This document shows positions 48,960-62,074 of a stretch of 64,000 bases of DNA, one piece after another (position 1 is the first letter of the stretch; every line of letters starts with the position of its first letter). Source of the stretch: Progne subis subis (Eukaryota > Chordata > Aves > Passeriformes > Hirundinidae). Where the stretch lies: contig JAKJHU010000033.1 of assembly GCA_022316685.1 (NCBI GenBank), forward strand, positions 1,106,321 through 1,170,320, written 5' to 3'. The position numbers and the translations under genes were made by a program. The notes under the pieces are model-generated. The model saw only the letters and a list, made by a program, of their open reading frames with translations, was not told the DNA's origin and ran no database searches.

Positions 48960-49340
48960 TCCTGATGTGTTATGTGCAGTCCACAACACACAATTCTTGT
49001 TTAGAAAGGTCTACCTTAGACAGAAGGTTATTTGGTTTCTGCTATTGGAGTTTCGCCCTTAATTTTAAATACCTAAAATTGTGTGAGCTCCTCTGAAGGA
49101 AAACGAGACACAGAGTACGAGTACTTTGGAAGAATTTTGTCAAAAGGACTAATCCTTTCATGCCATTCAAAGTATTAACTACCATTTTCCTTCACCTTTT
49201 TGACAGAAGGGCTGGTTACTTATTAATGTGAAGTCATAATTATTGACAGCCGTAAAGTCATGACAGTTCCGTTTGATAGTTATACATTAGTCAACATCTT
49301 CTCTTGAGCATGTAATGACAAACAGCTTTTGCTGGTTTTA
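48960..49340. other. Candidate conserved non-coding block in SUFU intron 8
   Basis: This stretch is unique and AT-rich, and it retains several CpG dinucleotides that neutral vertebrate DNA tends to lose. It carries TGACAG or CTGTCA-type sites and ATTA-containing sites close together (for example TAATTATTGACAGCCG near 49236-49251), in the style of developmental enhancers bound by TALE and homeodomain factors. This is inference from composition only. No conservation data were available. Confidence 0.3.
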
Positions 49341-51378
49341 ATAAGACTCAGAAAGCTTTGCCCCTTGTCTCCAGAATACTGTCGTCATTCCTATTATTGC
49401 ATTAACAACCGGAGGCAGTTTCCCCTCCGGACTGCAGCCCCATTGTGCTCGCAGCTGTACTGGCTAGCGTGGTGGAAACCTAAAAACCCACCTTCAACTG
49501 GAGGGATTTGGAGCCCAGGGGTGTGGGGAGCTGTCCTGCAGCTCTCTGCCTTGCTGAAGCACAAACCATGGGTTGCCTGTGAGGCTGTTCTGGGATGTCC
49601 CCATGCCTGGCATCGCTTAGGCACTCCAGGTGAGCAGGGCACAGCCTCTCATCTGTAGCAGTAACATTGCTGTAAAACTCCTGATCCACTCCACAGTGCC
49701 TCAACTCTGGAACTGCATTTAGGAAGTTTATGGCTTGCTTGAAAATCATGCGTTGTTAATGGCTGAGCCTTTTGGTAGGGGCTGATAAATGAATGATTGG
49801 AAGCTGTAGACCACAAGCTGACTTTCCCACAGCTCACTGTGTATATAAGATCTGATAAGGAAGTTGAGACAAAGCTTAGCTTAAGGTCAACTGATCATTA
49901 ATCAACTGTAACTGCACTTCTCAGGTAATCAGCCTGAAAAATGCTGGTCTGCTCTACTCTTTGAAGACCCCACCTAGAAAGAGCTATAAAATGTTTGCTG
50001 AAGCAGATTAAACACAACTTTAAGTGCCACACATAGACTACAAAGCATGTTGTGTCTTTGCTCCAGGGTTAACCCACAAAACTGACACTCTGCTGTCAGT
50101 CCATCAGCCCAGCCTGTGCATAGGCTGTATCCTGACCTACCATGTCCCTGCTGGATCCATTACTCCTTTGTGTGTTGCTAAAGAAGAAAATGGGATATAT
50201 TTTACAGTTTTCATCTTGCAGAGAGCTGAGTTGCTCTGGTATCTTTTTTCTCCATGTCTCTGACCTGGCCAGGCAGTGGATTTGCAGGGTAGACCATGAG
50301 ATATCAGAGTTTAGCTGTTTCGGAGTGGGCAGCTCAACAGCATAGGTGAAGGGCTCACCTGGGACTACGTAACCTGGCAGAAGCAACAGAATGATCTGCA
50401 CTGGAATTCACACTGACCTGCACTATTATGTGTGTGGTTGGTGGGAGTAATTTTGGGACAGCCCTCAAAGGTAAAATCAAGTAAAGGTGTCATCTAGGTC
50501 AGCTCATGAGGGTGAAGCTGATTCTTTACAATCATTTCCAGATGTACATTAAAGACAGTTCAGCTTGGATGGAGGAAAGATCCAGTCTTGTTTTAACAGT
50601 GTTCTCAAATAGAGCCACAGCTTGATAGCCTTGTTTGGCTTTTGGTCCTTGTGGCACAATGGAGGTACATTGCAATGTGGAATCTCAGTGCCCTCCTGCT
50701 TTCCGTGTCCCTCTCCTCTGGCAATTCTGTACTGTAGAAACTATCTTAACAAAGCCTTACCTCTATTACATTCTTGTGGAATGCCAGGTGACAAAAATAT
50801 AAATCACTTATCAGACATTTCTCATCAGTCCATGTATCCATTAAAGTCATAACCCATCCTGTCCTTAATTTTTTGTTCCAGACTGTCAAGTAAGGGGTCA
50901 TGCTGGTGCTCTTTGAACATATAAAGTGTTTATGGTCAAATATTTTGAGACTAGATCATTTTATTATCTAGAGGATTTGGCCTTGCAAAGTTCCTAATCA
51001 TGTAACATTACTGTATTGTAGCTTCAGAATATGCTGGTCTTGCAGAAATTAAGGAATAAGAAAGCAAAGCTACCATTGTCCTAAAGCAGCCCAACTTACA
51101 AGGGAAAAGAATCTCTGAATCTCCTACTTGTCACATGGAGAGTGTGTCTTTTGGCTGTTGCACTTGATGCTGGTGGAACCAGGAGGTTCTCCAAGCCTTT
51201 TGGTTGAACTGTGCAAAAAAAGGCACAAAGGACAGGACAAGTATTTCCTGCAGACCAGTGCCTGAACAATCCTGAAGATAAAGCAAAAGCAGGAGGGAGG
51301 ACACATCTGGTAATTCTTCCAAACCATTTTATGGTGTTTGGAGTTTTGGAGACTTCAGTTTTGCTGCAGTTCTTTCCA

Positions 51379-51394
51379 TATATATATATATATT
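51379..51394. repeat. AT dinucleotide run
   Basis: About eight AT units about 255 bases before the exon 9 acceptor. A short microsatellite. Confidence 0.9.
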
Positions 51395-51648
51395 TAGGGG
51401 TTTTTTTAATACTGGGAAGGGATGCACCATGTATATGCATCAATTCAGATCCTAGGTTGTCAAATCAAGGTGGAGAGCTGCATGCTGGGACTGGTAGACT
51501 GAGTGAGGCTGCATCTCTGCAGGAGTGGTGAAAACTCAGATGTGTCTTTGTCTTCATAACAGTTTTTTCCTGTGTCCTTCAATATTTGCTGTCAAAATAG
51601 CACGCAGTACTGGAATCCTGAATATGTGCATTTTGTCTGTTCTCTTAG

Positions 51649-51783
51649 AAGCCGTAAGGACAGTTTGGAAAGCGAGAGCTCAGCAGCCATCATTCCTCAT
51701 GAGCTGATCCGCACGAGACAGCTGGAGAGCGTGCACCTGAAATTTAACCAGGAGTCCGGAGCACTCATCCCCCTCTGCCTAAG
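51649..51783 (+). CDS. SUFU: SUFU exon 9 (codons 341-386, linker end and C-terminal domain)
   Basis: The exon starts with the third base of Pro341 and ends after two bases of Arg386. It encodes SRKDSLESESSAAIIPHEL, then IRTRQLESVHLKFNQESG and ALIPLCL. Two serines match human S342 and S346, reported as PKA and GSK3-beta phosphorylation sites that stabilise SUFU: AGC at 51650-51652 and AGT at 51662-51664. Glu376, which helps grip the GLI peptide, is GAG at 51752-51754. Codon 350 is Glu where human has Asp. The acceptor TGTTCTCTTAG and donor GTGAGT are good. The length of 135 nt equals human. Read-through stops at once (TGA at 51785-51787). Confidence 0.97.
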
Positions 51784-53191
51784 GTGAGTGAAGCCATCCT
51801 CCTCCACAGCCTGTGCTGACATGCTGCTTTTGGCTTGTGGCATTGTTTCACCATACAGACATGCATGCAATGGGTCTGTAAAGGCCAGAGCTAAGACATT
51901 TTGCCAAAACACATTAGAAACAGATGATTCTTTGCATGATTCTGCACTCATCATGTTAAGATTGTTTCTCATTCTTTTTACGTCCTCCAGTGTCTTTTGA
52001 GTGCTGAAGCAGGTCGGGGTTATTATATTGGTTTTTTTATTAGTCTAATGCTAGCAACCCTGTGATAAAGAAGGGATGTCTTAACATACTCTGTCAAAGG
52101 AATCCTTTAAGTTATTCATTCTGACTTATGGACTCAGATAAGTCGTTGTGCAAAACCTGTTTGCAATCAGTTTATGCATACAAGTGTGGGGTTTAGACAA
52201 ATTATGTCACATGACTGAAGGAGCAACACATTGTGTGCATACTCTACACATTGTCTTTTGAAGGTTCAGTCTGTGCATATCACTGCCTTCTAGTTTTCCA
52301 TAATTTCAGCCAGCATTATTTTTAAAAATCCCTGTGCAAATGTCCTTGAGATAAAGATGAGCTGTCATGTCAAGACAAGTGATTGTAGGTGATTGACTTT
52401 TGCTTAATGAGTTACATGTTGGTAGTATCAGAGTTATCAGCAGCAGGTGCACACTTGCCTGGGCCTATTGAGAAACCAATGGGAAAATTAACACAAACAT
52501 ATTTTATTTTACATCACAAATGTATGGTCTGTCCTGATCAGTTAGCTCATCTGACCAGCAGTAACTCATCAAGCAACTGTGACTCCGGTAGGCACTAAAC
52601 ATCTTACCTGAAGTTTTCCCTCTTGTGTGCTAGACACTCTGAGCCGAAACACCAGAGCCATAATTTTCCCTTGCATTGAATGAAAAAAGGGAAGTAATAC
52701 TGTTGTGTGTGTTTTCTAGGCATTTGCTTAAGTAATACAGGTGACATTTGTGAAGCACCGGGCAATTGATTACAAGGCATTGTCACAGCAATGAGCCTTC
52801 TTAGAAATGCATCTTCACATTCCCACACGGATGTGGAGTCTGGATTCCCTTCTGTAGTTTCTATCTTGCTGGAAAACTGGCAGTCCCCTGCCTTTACATA
52901 CATCAGCATCTCATCATGGGGACAGGCATGAAGTGGGATTGAGATGTTTTCTAGCTCTGTAACAAGGTCATGAGATTAAGGGGAAAGATGAGTAGTAGCT
53001 CCCTGTCTTGGAAGGAAGCTTATCACCTGCTTTTTAGAGCAAATCATTCTTATATTCCTGAAAAATAAATATTTGCTGCCTTCAAAATAGTTTCCTATGC
53101 TGATGGCAGAAACAATCGTGATGTATCTCCATTGTTGTGTTGAATGCTCTGCATGCCCTCTCAACTCATGCATGTGTGTTTAATTCCCCAG
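51784..53191 (+). other. SUFU: SUFU intron 9 (about 1.4 kb)
   Basis: Donor GTGAGT and acceptor GTTTAATTCCCCAG. Unique AT-rich sequence; no repeat or gene is recognised. Confidence 0.9.
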
Positions 53192-53330
53192 GGGAAGGCT
53201 CTTACATGGACGGCACTTTACATATAAAAGTATTACAGGAGATACAGCAATCACATTTGTATCAACAGGAGTAGAAGGAGCCTTTGCTACAGAGGAGCAC
53301 CCCTATGCAGCCCATGGACCGTGGTTACAA
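53192..53330 (+). CDS. SUFU: SUFU exon 10 (codons 386-432, C-terminal domain)
   Basis: The exon supplies the third base of Arg386 and ends on the complete codon Gln432. It encodes GRLLHGRHFTYKSITGD, then TAITFVSTGVEGAFATEE and HPYAAHGPWLQ, in the conserved core of the C-terminal SUFU domain. Compared with human as I recall it, codon 404 is Thr instead of Met. The acceptor is TAATTCCCCAG and the donor is CAA|GTGAGA. The length of 139 nt equals human. The frame stays open for 31 codons into the intron, to TAA at 53424-53426. About 52 more codons, in two exons in human, are needed to finish the protein and were not found downstream in this window. Confidence 0.97.
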
Positions 53331-56300
53331 GTGAGAAAGCCTGCCTGCCTTCTGTTTTTCCCCTTTCCTCCTTTACTGCGACCTAAAAACTATCTTGCTA
53401 AGGGCTTATGTTGTTTAAAAGTGTAACAAACCTGTATTTTCTGCTGCAGCATTTCTCATAGCTCTTGCACAGTATTTTCAGTAATTATGGCCTCAAAAAA
53501 TAATGGTGAAATGTTGCTATTTATATTAGTGGAACTCAAAGAGATAATTGACAGGAAAATTCAGAAATCATCTGTGAATACAGTATTATCCATTTCCTGA
53601 AATCAGTGAACAGTTTACAGGCTGTATTTATTCTTGATTTCTTCCAGAGAGGAATTTGGGGAGGCAGAGTGGAATGACCTAAACAAGAACGGAGCCAGGG
53701 CAGAAGAGCTAGAAAGCTGTGGGACTGTGATCCTGCAGAGCCAAGATCTCTGTTTGACATCATCCATAACAGGAGAGCAGCACAGCGAGCAATGCCTTTC
53801 AGTTTTAGCCCTTTTCTCTTGATTCTTTAACAAAAGCTTGTGGTTGCGTGAAGCACCCACACATTTTTGTACCCACATGTTTTCAGTGTCACAGATCTTC
53901 CCTGGAAAATCCCCATCTGCTTGGAGCTGAGGGTCAGCCCTAGAGCAGTAATTCACTAATGATCTGACAGTGTGGCACTGTTCTATCCTTGAATTTCTTT
54001 ATGGTTATAAGCATATTGTGAAAAAAAAAATCTTGAGGGAATGTGTTAATGCAGAAAAGCCCATTTCTGAGGGACTATGTGTGCAGTACGTCTCTGCCTT
54101 CACTGTAACTCTGGCATTCCTGCCTCCCCTTCTGTTTTGAAGTCAGGGGATTGTTTCAGCATTGCAGTGTTGCAGTTAGCCTTCCAATGACTTGTTTTCA
54201 AGGCATTCTGCAGCCCGCATTCATGTGTCTGGAGGACATCATACCTTAGAATCTGTATGACTTGTAAAGGAGCTGATCTCGGCCAGAACCATCTCATGCA
54301 GGGATTTTCAAAGAGCCTGCATGCTTTGATTGTTCTGACTGGAAAGTGCAACGCTCCTGTAATGATTAACAGCAAAGAGTCAGGTTTAAGGGTGGGTCAT
54401 TTGCTGTTGGTTCCTGTGCTTGCTAACATATGATACACAGGATCTTGTGACTGTGTTAACTCCAAACATGAGTGTTTGTTTGCATTTACATCACATCTCA
54501 AAATATATTGATGTGTAAAGTAGTCAGGTAACCTCTAAACGGTGAAGAATGGCAATAATTATGTCACCATTCAGATATGTTAACCCTTATGAACCTGGCT
54601 GTTTTCATGCCTCTTATTTTGGTGCTGAAAATGTGTAAGATTTTTGGAGTAGGTGGGATGGGAAGGTGAAGAGTTGCTGGCTCAGATGGTAGGGAGAAGC
54701 AAGTTCCCTCACTTGTCTCCTGCACAAGGCCAATGTATTGGATCTTCTTGTCTGACGTAACCAGCTCTGCTGCTGGCCCCTGCCCTGTCCTGTGCCGAGT
54801 ACAAAGGCAGACAGGCTGAAGGGGGGAGGAAGGGAGGCCTAAAAGCAGCCTGGGACAACAGGAGTAGCACCCGGTTGTGAGATGTGGGAGTGATGAGACT
54901 CTTGGCTTACTGTGCTATGGAAGACTTCATCTGTGCTCAGCCTTTCCTTGTGGTGTTGGGAGCAGGGGAGGTCCTTGTGGCTTTTCTTCAGAAGTAAAAG
55001 AAGTTGTGGTGCATAAAATTTCCAAGGAGGCGAGCTGTGTTTGGTGTAGTCCATTGCAGCCTGGGCTGGCTGAGTTGGTGAGGCTTGCTAAGCTTTCACA
55101 GCAAGGCCCAGGGGGGATTTTCCTCCTCCCTTGCTTGGGACCCCAGGCACAGCAAGGAGCTCCGAGAAGAGCTGGTGGCGGAAAAGCACATTACTGCAAT
55201 GCAGGGGCATGTTGCAAAGACAGGTAAGTGGAGGAACTGTGGAGGAGACACAGCAGGCTTTTCGTCCTGTGGACTTTATCTTAGGGTAGAAATAAGAGCC
55301 TGAAAAATTCCGGCCTCAACTCTGCAGCAGCCAGAGACTGACTTCTCTTGAGTCTAAGCTTTGGTGCAGTGAGAGCCCAAACCTGCAGACTAAACACAGT
55401 ACCTCCTGTTTACATCTTGTGGGCTGGAGTGGAGCATGTCCAAGGTGGGACAGGCCAGAGAGCTGCTGTCTATCAGCCCCCGCTGCCCAGGCTGGGCAAT
55501 GAGCTGAGAGTCACTGGGCTCTAGTGGAGGGTTGGTGGATGACAGGAGTTTGGCAGGTCCTAGCACCATTCAGACCAGACTGGTGTCCATATCACCACCA
55601 CAGCTGGTACTCAGTGGGAACCGTTTTAGCAGTCTCAGCAGAAAAGTAAGGAGTCATTAGACCACAGAGATTGTACGCCCCATTTCTATCAACAGTCTTT
55701 CCAGGTCACGTTCGAGGCATGTTAGTAGGGAAAGCCTGTCCTGCTGCTGCCCATGCTCTGGGGATGATTAGATTATTTCATTCTCCAGAGCTGTCAAATT
55801 GGCACCTTTCCCAAGTACTTGCAGTTTTTTCTTTTTTTCATTTAAGTAACATTTAATTAGTTCTAAGAAGCTAAATTCTATTAAAGGTCTAAGCATGTTA
55901 GGCTGGTTTATTTCTGAACTCCTTCCACTGTGTCATGTATTGTTGAATAGGGAAATTGCTTTAACTCAGAAATGTACAAACACATTCAAGAAGTCCTCCT
56001 TGTTAACACTAGACTTCTGTTTATATGCTAGTTACTGTGGCAAAGTCTCTGATGTGTAACAGCTTGAATTAACATTATACATGATCAAGGGCTTCTGTGG
56101 TTCTTTCTTCCACTCCCCCTTCCCCCAGTGCTGTGACTGCAGAGCCCCATATTGCCTCCTAAGCACCTCTCCTCTGCTTTCCAAGGGGTAGATGTTCCAG
56201 ATGCACGGGGGAAGGCTGTGCAGGAGGTGTCTGGCTCTGTGTTGGAGGGTTAAGGATGCTGATCATGCAGACTCCAACATAAACTGCCCCACAGTGACAT

Positions 56301-59300
56301 TCGTATTTGTGGTGGAGCGTCCAAGGTTCTTGGTCCGACGTTTGAGCTGTGCCAAGTGTGCAATTCATCACAGATTGACCTTGTTTGTCTCAAAAACATT
56401 CCCAAAGCAAGGTGAGGTTGTGCGTGTGTTCTCTCTCCCTCCCTTACTTTTGTTCCGACAGATGATAGAGACGCTCTGTTGAAATGTGTTACTGATCAAG
56501 CCTGTCCCAATAAAGTTGCCTGAGCCTTTAATACATATTAATATTATCCTGGGGTAGTTTATGTCAAAGCCTGTCAGCATGCATCATCCTTTGGGAATTA
56601 CCATCATTAAGTCTCCAGTGATGGGAGTCAGGACATGCTTCTGCAAAGCTCCTCTGCTTTTATGTGGAGCTCTCTGCCCGTCTAGCACAAAGCAGGCTGT
56701 TCTCCCCTCCTGCCTTGCTCACCTGGACTGCTTACTCTCCCCAGAGGGGAGAAGGAGGTTTGTTTAACTCTACCTTTAGATAATTTCTGCTCCTGCTGCT
56801 TTAGGCAGTCATTGTTCTAGGCAAGAAGATGACATTCAGGTCTTTGATCATGTGCAACGTACATGTTACGCATCAGATACTGCTGCAGACTCTGACATAC
56901 AAGCCAATACAGTGCAGTAAAAACAAACCTATAGTTAAAAGAGTCCTTGTTAGCTGTAAAATCTAGCACACAGAATGTAAGAAATATCTCTGCATTTTAC
57001 CCTTGCCCCTGTTACATGTGTATTTCAATGCAATATCTAATTGAAGAATCATACGTGTTTTTAACAGTGTGCTTGCCTCATTCACTGCACAGAGGTGCAG
57101 TGTGTTTGGGTGTTTGGGGGATGAATCAGGAGCGTGAAGTAAAGTAGATTCTTGCCTATAGGACTTCCACTTTGTTTATTTGTTAAAATTGGAAAGCATG
57201 TAATGAATGAGACAGGTAAGTGCAGAAAAATCATAGTAGTGATTACAGTGAAGCCTCTTAAATGTTGCCCTGGAGAATTGGGTCCTGTTCCTGTGTCTGC
57301 TACATTTTCTTTCTCAGTGCTATTCCAGAGTCTTAAGCTAAAATGTTCTCACCTGGCAAGTGACTTTGTGTTCCTCATTTTCTGGATGCCCAGCTCAAGA
57401 CCTGAAGACTGATCTGTGTTCCCAGCAACAAGAGGAGGTCAGGAGGAAGTCCCTTGTGCATACTTCTGTGCTACACAGGACTAAATGGACTAGAACACAA
57501 GGATCTGCAAGTCTTGAGATGGGCATTCACAAGAAGTAGACATTCAGATTCAACTTTTTCTTCACTCATTTTCCAATGTCAGTTCAGAAGATTATTGTTC
57601 CGGTCATCCTGTGAAGAATGTAATGAATTCAGTGCTTGCCAGGCATTTCAGCTCCACAGATGAACACCAGAAGCAATTTCAGGAAGAGATTAAAATTTGT
57701 TCTTGCAGGTCAGGAGAGAGGACAATTTCTTTGGGGCGGGGGTTCAGCCTGGGAGCTGTGGTCGAAGACCAGTGCTCGGCTTCCTGCTCTCCTGCAGGTT
57801 TTCTCTGTGACTTTAAGTCTCTACTTCCTTGAGCCTCCATCCCCCATCTGCTGTATGGAGGGGATCACTTCCCTGCCACGTAGAAATGTGAGGCCAAGCA
57901 CGTCAGAGGTTGAGAGAGTGGTGGACAGTAAGATTAGGTACTTCCAGTGTTATCCATGCTGGCAGTAGCTGGATGGAGCATACTAAATAAAGGGAAAGAG
58001 AGTAGGAGAGAATGGGGAAGCAAGTTGAATGATAATGAAAAGAAATTACTAATGCTGCATTCAGTGAGCAGAACCATCCTGAGGACTGAGCAAGGCAGAG
58101 GTTTTGCTGGAGAAAAACTGTAGGTGATCCTGTGATTACACATTTGTTTCATGAGGCAGACGTATGCTGGGGCCAAATTTGCATGGCAGAGTTTCTGTGC
58201 AGCAATTTCCCAAGTTTTGTATGCCCAATGTCACTCATCCCTGAGTGCAGAGGGTATTTTTTCCAGGTAATTTACTTAGGTTTGGGACTAATCCTGTTAG
58301 GCAGGTGGAGGCTATGGATCATTGGCACTTGGCACCCCCTGATTCTCAGCACAATGTGAGCGTCTCTGTTAGCTGAAGAGCTCACAGCAGTGGTGGGGTG
58401 TTATCCTCTGGCACCAGGCACTGCTGGGGGACCCTCTTTTATCACCTCCCATGCCAGGAGGTTCTCAGTGTCCATCTGACAGAATGTGGATGTTAAGGCT
58501 GTGGAAATGGGGTTCTCCAGTCTCCTTGCCCTTTGTTGTCACCAGCTTTGGCGTCTCATCTGCCCTTCATCCTGTTTTTCTGTGTCTCTGTCTTCCTCTC
58601 ATCCTGGCCCGTCTCTGCTTTCCTCTCCCCCCCTTCATTCAAGTTGAAAAATTCCTTCTCCTCCTCCTCCACATGGTCTGACTTCCAGCAGAAACACTGA
58701 GAGCGCTGGAGAGTTTCCCTGCCATTAGTCCTGATGTGCCTGGTGACATAGCAATCCCTCACCTCTCAGAGGAATGACCAGAGGAAAAATGACTCCTTAG
58801 CTACCTCTGCTCTATTTTGGGGCAGAGCTGCCTAGGGCTGGGACGCGCTCAATGAAGGACTCTTCATTTCTCATAAAGGCTATGGGCAAGCAGTACTTTC
58901 AGAGACTTCTGACTTAGCAAAGCATTTTCATAATCAGGAGAAAGACTTTCCCTTGTCTTCCAGAGCACTCATTTGCTAATCTTCATCACCCTCTTCATAA
59001 GGGATGGTTCTCGTGCCAACAAAATTATCACATGAATTTGCTAGTACTGTCAAAATAGACTTTTTCCAAAATACCTCTCTCAATTCCTTTTTCCCTAAAA
59101 ACCTTTTAAAAAAATCAAAAACAAGGCATCCAGCATGGAAAAATAAGTTGAGGCTTAGGACAGCAAGGTCAAATCGTTCATAGAAAATGTTAAATGTGCC
59201 TGTAGGCAGGATAGGTGCATGGAAGCCGTGGGAAGCATCCAGCATGCAGGAGCTATCAACATGTGCTATCTATGCTGGCAGTCACAGCAGAGGGGGGAAT

Positions 59301-61841
59301 TACTGTGAGCAGGGTCATGGGGGATGATCCATTCTTTTGGTTTGGCAACCTAAGTGAAAAATCTGGGAAAGAAGATCAGACTGAGCCCAATCTTTAAATA
59401 TTTTCAGTTTTTTCTGCTGAAACAAAAGCCTTAAAGAGACCAAAAGCTGAAATAAAATCCTTTTATGTTGAATGAAACCAGAAACAAGAAATAAGAATGT
59501 TTTCTTCAATAAAAACAAGAAAAAAAAATATCTAGTTTTGCAGAATAGGGTTGGAGGTGTTAGAAGTTTCCTTTCTCTAATCAATATTTAAGGGATATAA
59601 TGCTCACATAGGATATGAGAAACTTGTACATTATTTCTTTAATTTAAACCTCTATTTCTACTTCTTTGCTTTATGGGCACTACAACTATAGGGTATTTTG
59701 GTTCTTCCTCAGCTCTTCCAATTGGAGTTGTTCCACATCATATAAAACACTGAATTAGTCACAGAGACAGAGTGCACAAGAGAATGACTTTGTTCCGGTA
59801 GAGTCAGGACATTCCCCTGGAAATGAGCACATCTGGTTCTTCTCTCTGCTAGACCACATGTTAAATCATTTATGCACATTGGCATAATGGCAGCAACAGA
59901 GGTTCAAAGTAACATTTGAAGGAGCTGTTCTGATGCTCAAGATGCTCACTTGTAAGTGGTAGCTATGGGTCACGTCCTCTCTTGAAGACATAGGATTGAT
60001 TTTTGGGTCTCTCCACACTTGAATAGATGTGTTATTTCTAGCATGGTGAGTTTAAGGACAAGACACACAAGAGGTTTAAGTTGTGTACAACTACATTCTG
60101 CTCTTCTCCAAAGCAGTTTTATGTGTCTAGGCATGAAATTATTTTTCAGAATCTTTTGAGTGGCTTCTCCCAAGTTCTTGAGCAGGTCTTAGAATTCTAA
60201 GCTAGCAGTTTTCCAGTAAATTTATAGTGTGCCCCAAAATCTTACTTCATTATCTGTTGTGTTCTGCTCCCTTACAGCTGAAGGAGACACTGGGAGACAC
60301 TTAGTCTCAGGTAGAAATGCACCGTTAGAACACGATGATCCTCCCGATGTCAGCTCTCCTGCAGCATGTTCTCTAGTACTTTGTCCAGGCTAGTTTTGGA
60401 TGAGTCAGGTTCTTTCATCCTTCTTAATCTCACTGACTGTCTATCCTGGCCCCTAATGCCCCTCCCTTGCCACTCAAACTACGTTTTGGCTACTTTGTGT
60501 AGGTTGTCTTCCACTCACTTAGTGCATTCCTTGAAATGCCTGTTCTTCCTTTGCTTTTTCTCTCTGAAAGAATTGGATTAGGCTGTTGTCTTGGCTCCCT
60601 TGCCAGCCCTTTCCCCAGCCGAGCCAAATGTTATGTATTGAATCAAAGAAGCCTTGTCTGCACTATAGATCTCATCAGTCTGGGCTCTAAGGAGCTCGGG
60701 TCCTCCGGATCAGCCTTGTGGCTGAGAATGTCATGAAAAGATCCCACAAGGTCAAAATTTTTCAGTGTCATCCTATACTTCCTCTTCTGGGATTGTAACA
60801 TCATGGTGTGAAGCAATAGGGTCCCTGAGGCATCTATGAGTGGATGTTTCTCTGTTACAAGGGGGGTTGTGAATCTCCTGGAAGAGCAGCAGTGGAATTT
60901 CCCATCAGAGGTGTTTGTTGCAATATTGGTACCTTGGAGGCTGTAGTGAGAGCTGTGATGGAATTCAGGCAGCAAGGTGGCCTTTTCAGACAGTGTCAGG
61001 GCTGGCCTGACACAGAACAATGATGTGACAAGACCTCTGCCCCAAGCATGAGCAAAGCAGTGCAAAGAAGGCCAGGTCAAGGAGAGAGCAGAGAGGTGGG
61101 CTGAGGGTCGCCTGTGGCACAGCACATGCTTCATCAGGGAGTTTTATTGGTGGAAATTTCAGTGGGAAAGGCTGACACACTTTAACTTAACTTTTTGCTG
61201 TGCTAACAACAAGAATTAAGCTGAAACATTTCCAGGGTAAAGGACTCCTAGAAGTTGCTGGATATTTGCAGATGTAACAGATGATTTGGCCTAAGATACA
61301 ACTGTTCCACCTGTTCCAGGCATAGCACCCACTAGATGAATAGTTTCTTACAAGGGTTGGTGTGGTTTATATAAGGGTTTATTGCAATGTATCCTCACCT
61401 TCTCTGCCTGGCCATACAGGCCAGTGCTGTACTAAGTCCAGAACTAATAAAACATGGCTTGCTTTCTTTGACAAACCTGCTGGAAAAGCAACTTGCAGTG
61501 TTTAATGCAAACAGAGTACTAGGGCAAAGTGTGTGATTGTTTGGTTTTTTCCTAGGTAGGCAAGAAAATTGTGTATTATCAGTGAAAGCCTCTGCTTCAG
61601 TGTAGCTGGGCCATTTGCTTGTATCTTGCCCTGGTCAAAGCATGTTTCCGTAAGTTGGGCAGAGGTGCAGCTTGATTCCTAGCTCAGCCTCTGAGAGTCT
61701 TCCTTGATCAAAGCCTTGCCAGATGTGCCAGGCATTCAACCTTGGTGTGACCTCTGTCCCCAGAAGCCTTTCCTGAGCTGAGAATTTCAATCCCTCATGG
61801 CAGTGTTGAACCCTGTAGTGAGAGATGGGGTGTTAACTGTG

Positions 61842-61865
61842 GGGTGGTACCTCGGGTGGTACCTT
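61842..61865. repeat. 12-bp tandem duplication
   Basis: GGGTGGTACCTC (61842-61853) is followed directly by GGGTGGTACCTT (61854-61865), differing at the last base. Confidence 0.85.
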
Positions 61866-62044
61866 TAAGCTGACTATAAAGTCTTTAATGTTTCACTGAG
61901 CACCAGCTGCTTTCAAAGTCAACCAAACTCATCTGGAGCCCCATGATCATGCATACACTTTTAGATTTTCGTCCGTTTTCATATACCTGCAACTGAGTAC
62001 CTGTAACAAGTCATGATACAGATTTCTCAGCCAGGTGTGGGTAT

Positions 62045-62074
62045 GAAAGCTTCAACACAGAAAGCTTCAATACA
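62045..62074. repeat. 15-bp tandem duplication
   Basis: GAAAGCTTCAACACA (62045-62059) is followed directly by GAAAGCTTCAATACA (62060-62074), with one mismatch. Confidence 0.85.

Larger units (their letters stand above)
41105..51648 (+). other. SUFU: SUFU intron 8 (about 10.5 kb)
   Basis: Donor GTGAGT and acceptor CTGTTCTCTTAG. It contains three MIR-like SINE relics (about 43690-43810, 45100-45190 and 46590-46775), an AT run at 51379-51394, an A-rich stretch near 48010-48030, and a CpG-retaining block at about 48960-49340 that may be conserved non-coding DNA. The 236-codon minus-strand open frame at 46886-47596 has no recognisable protein signature and overlaps GC-rich sequence. No exon is seen. 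Confidence 0.88.

Noticed and set aside
55140..55227. Possible penultimate SUFU exon (GAAGAGCTGGTGGCGGAAAAG, then a GTAAGT donor at 55224)
   Set aside because: The acidic, leucine-rich look is suggestive, but the peptide does not match the expected ILLTEE...EDLEDL segment and the length and phase do not fit.
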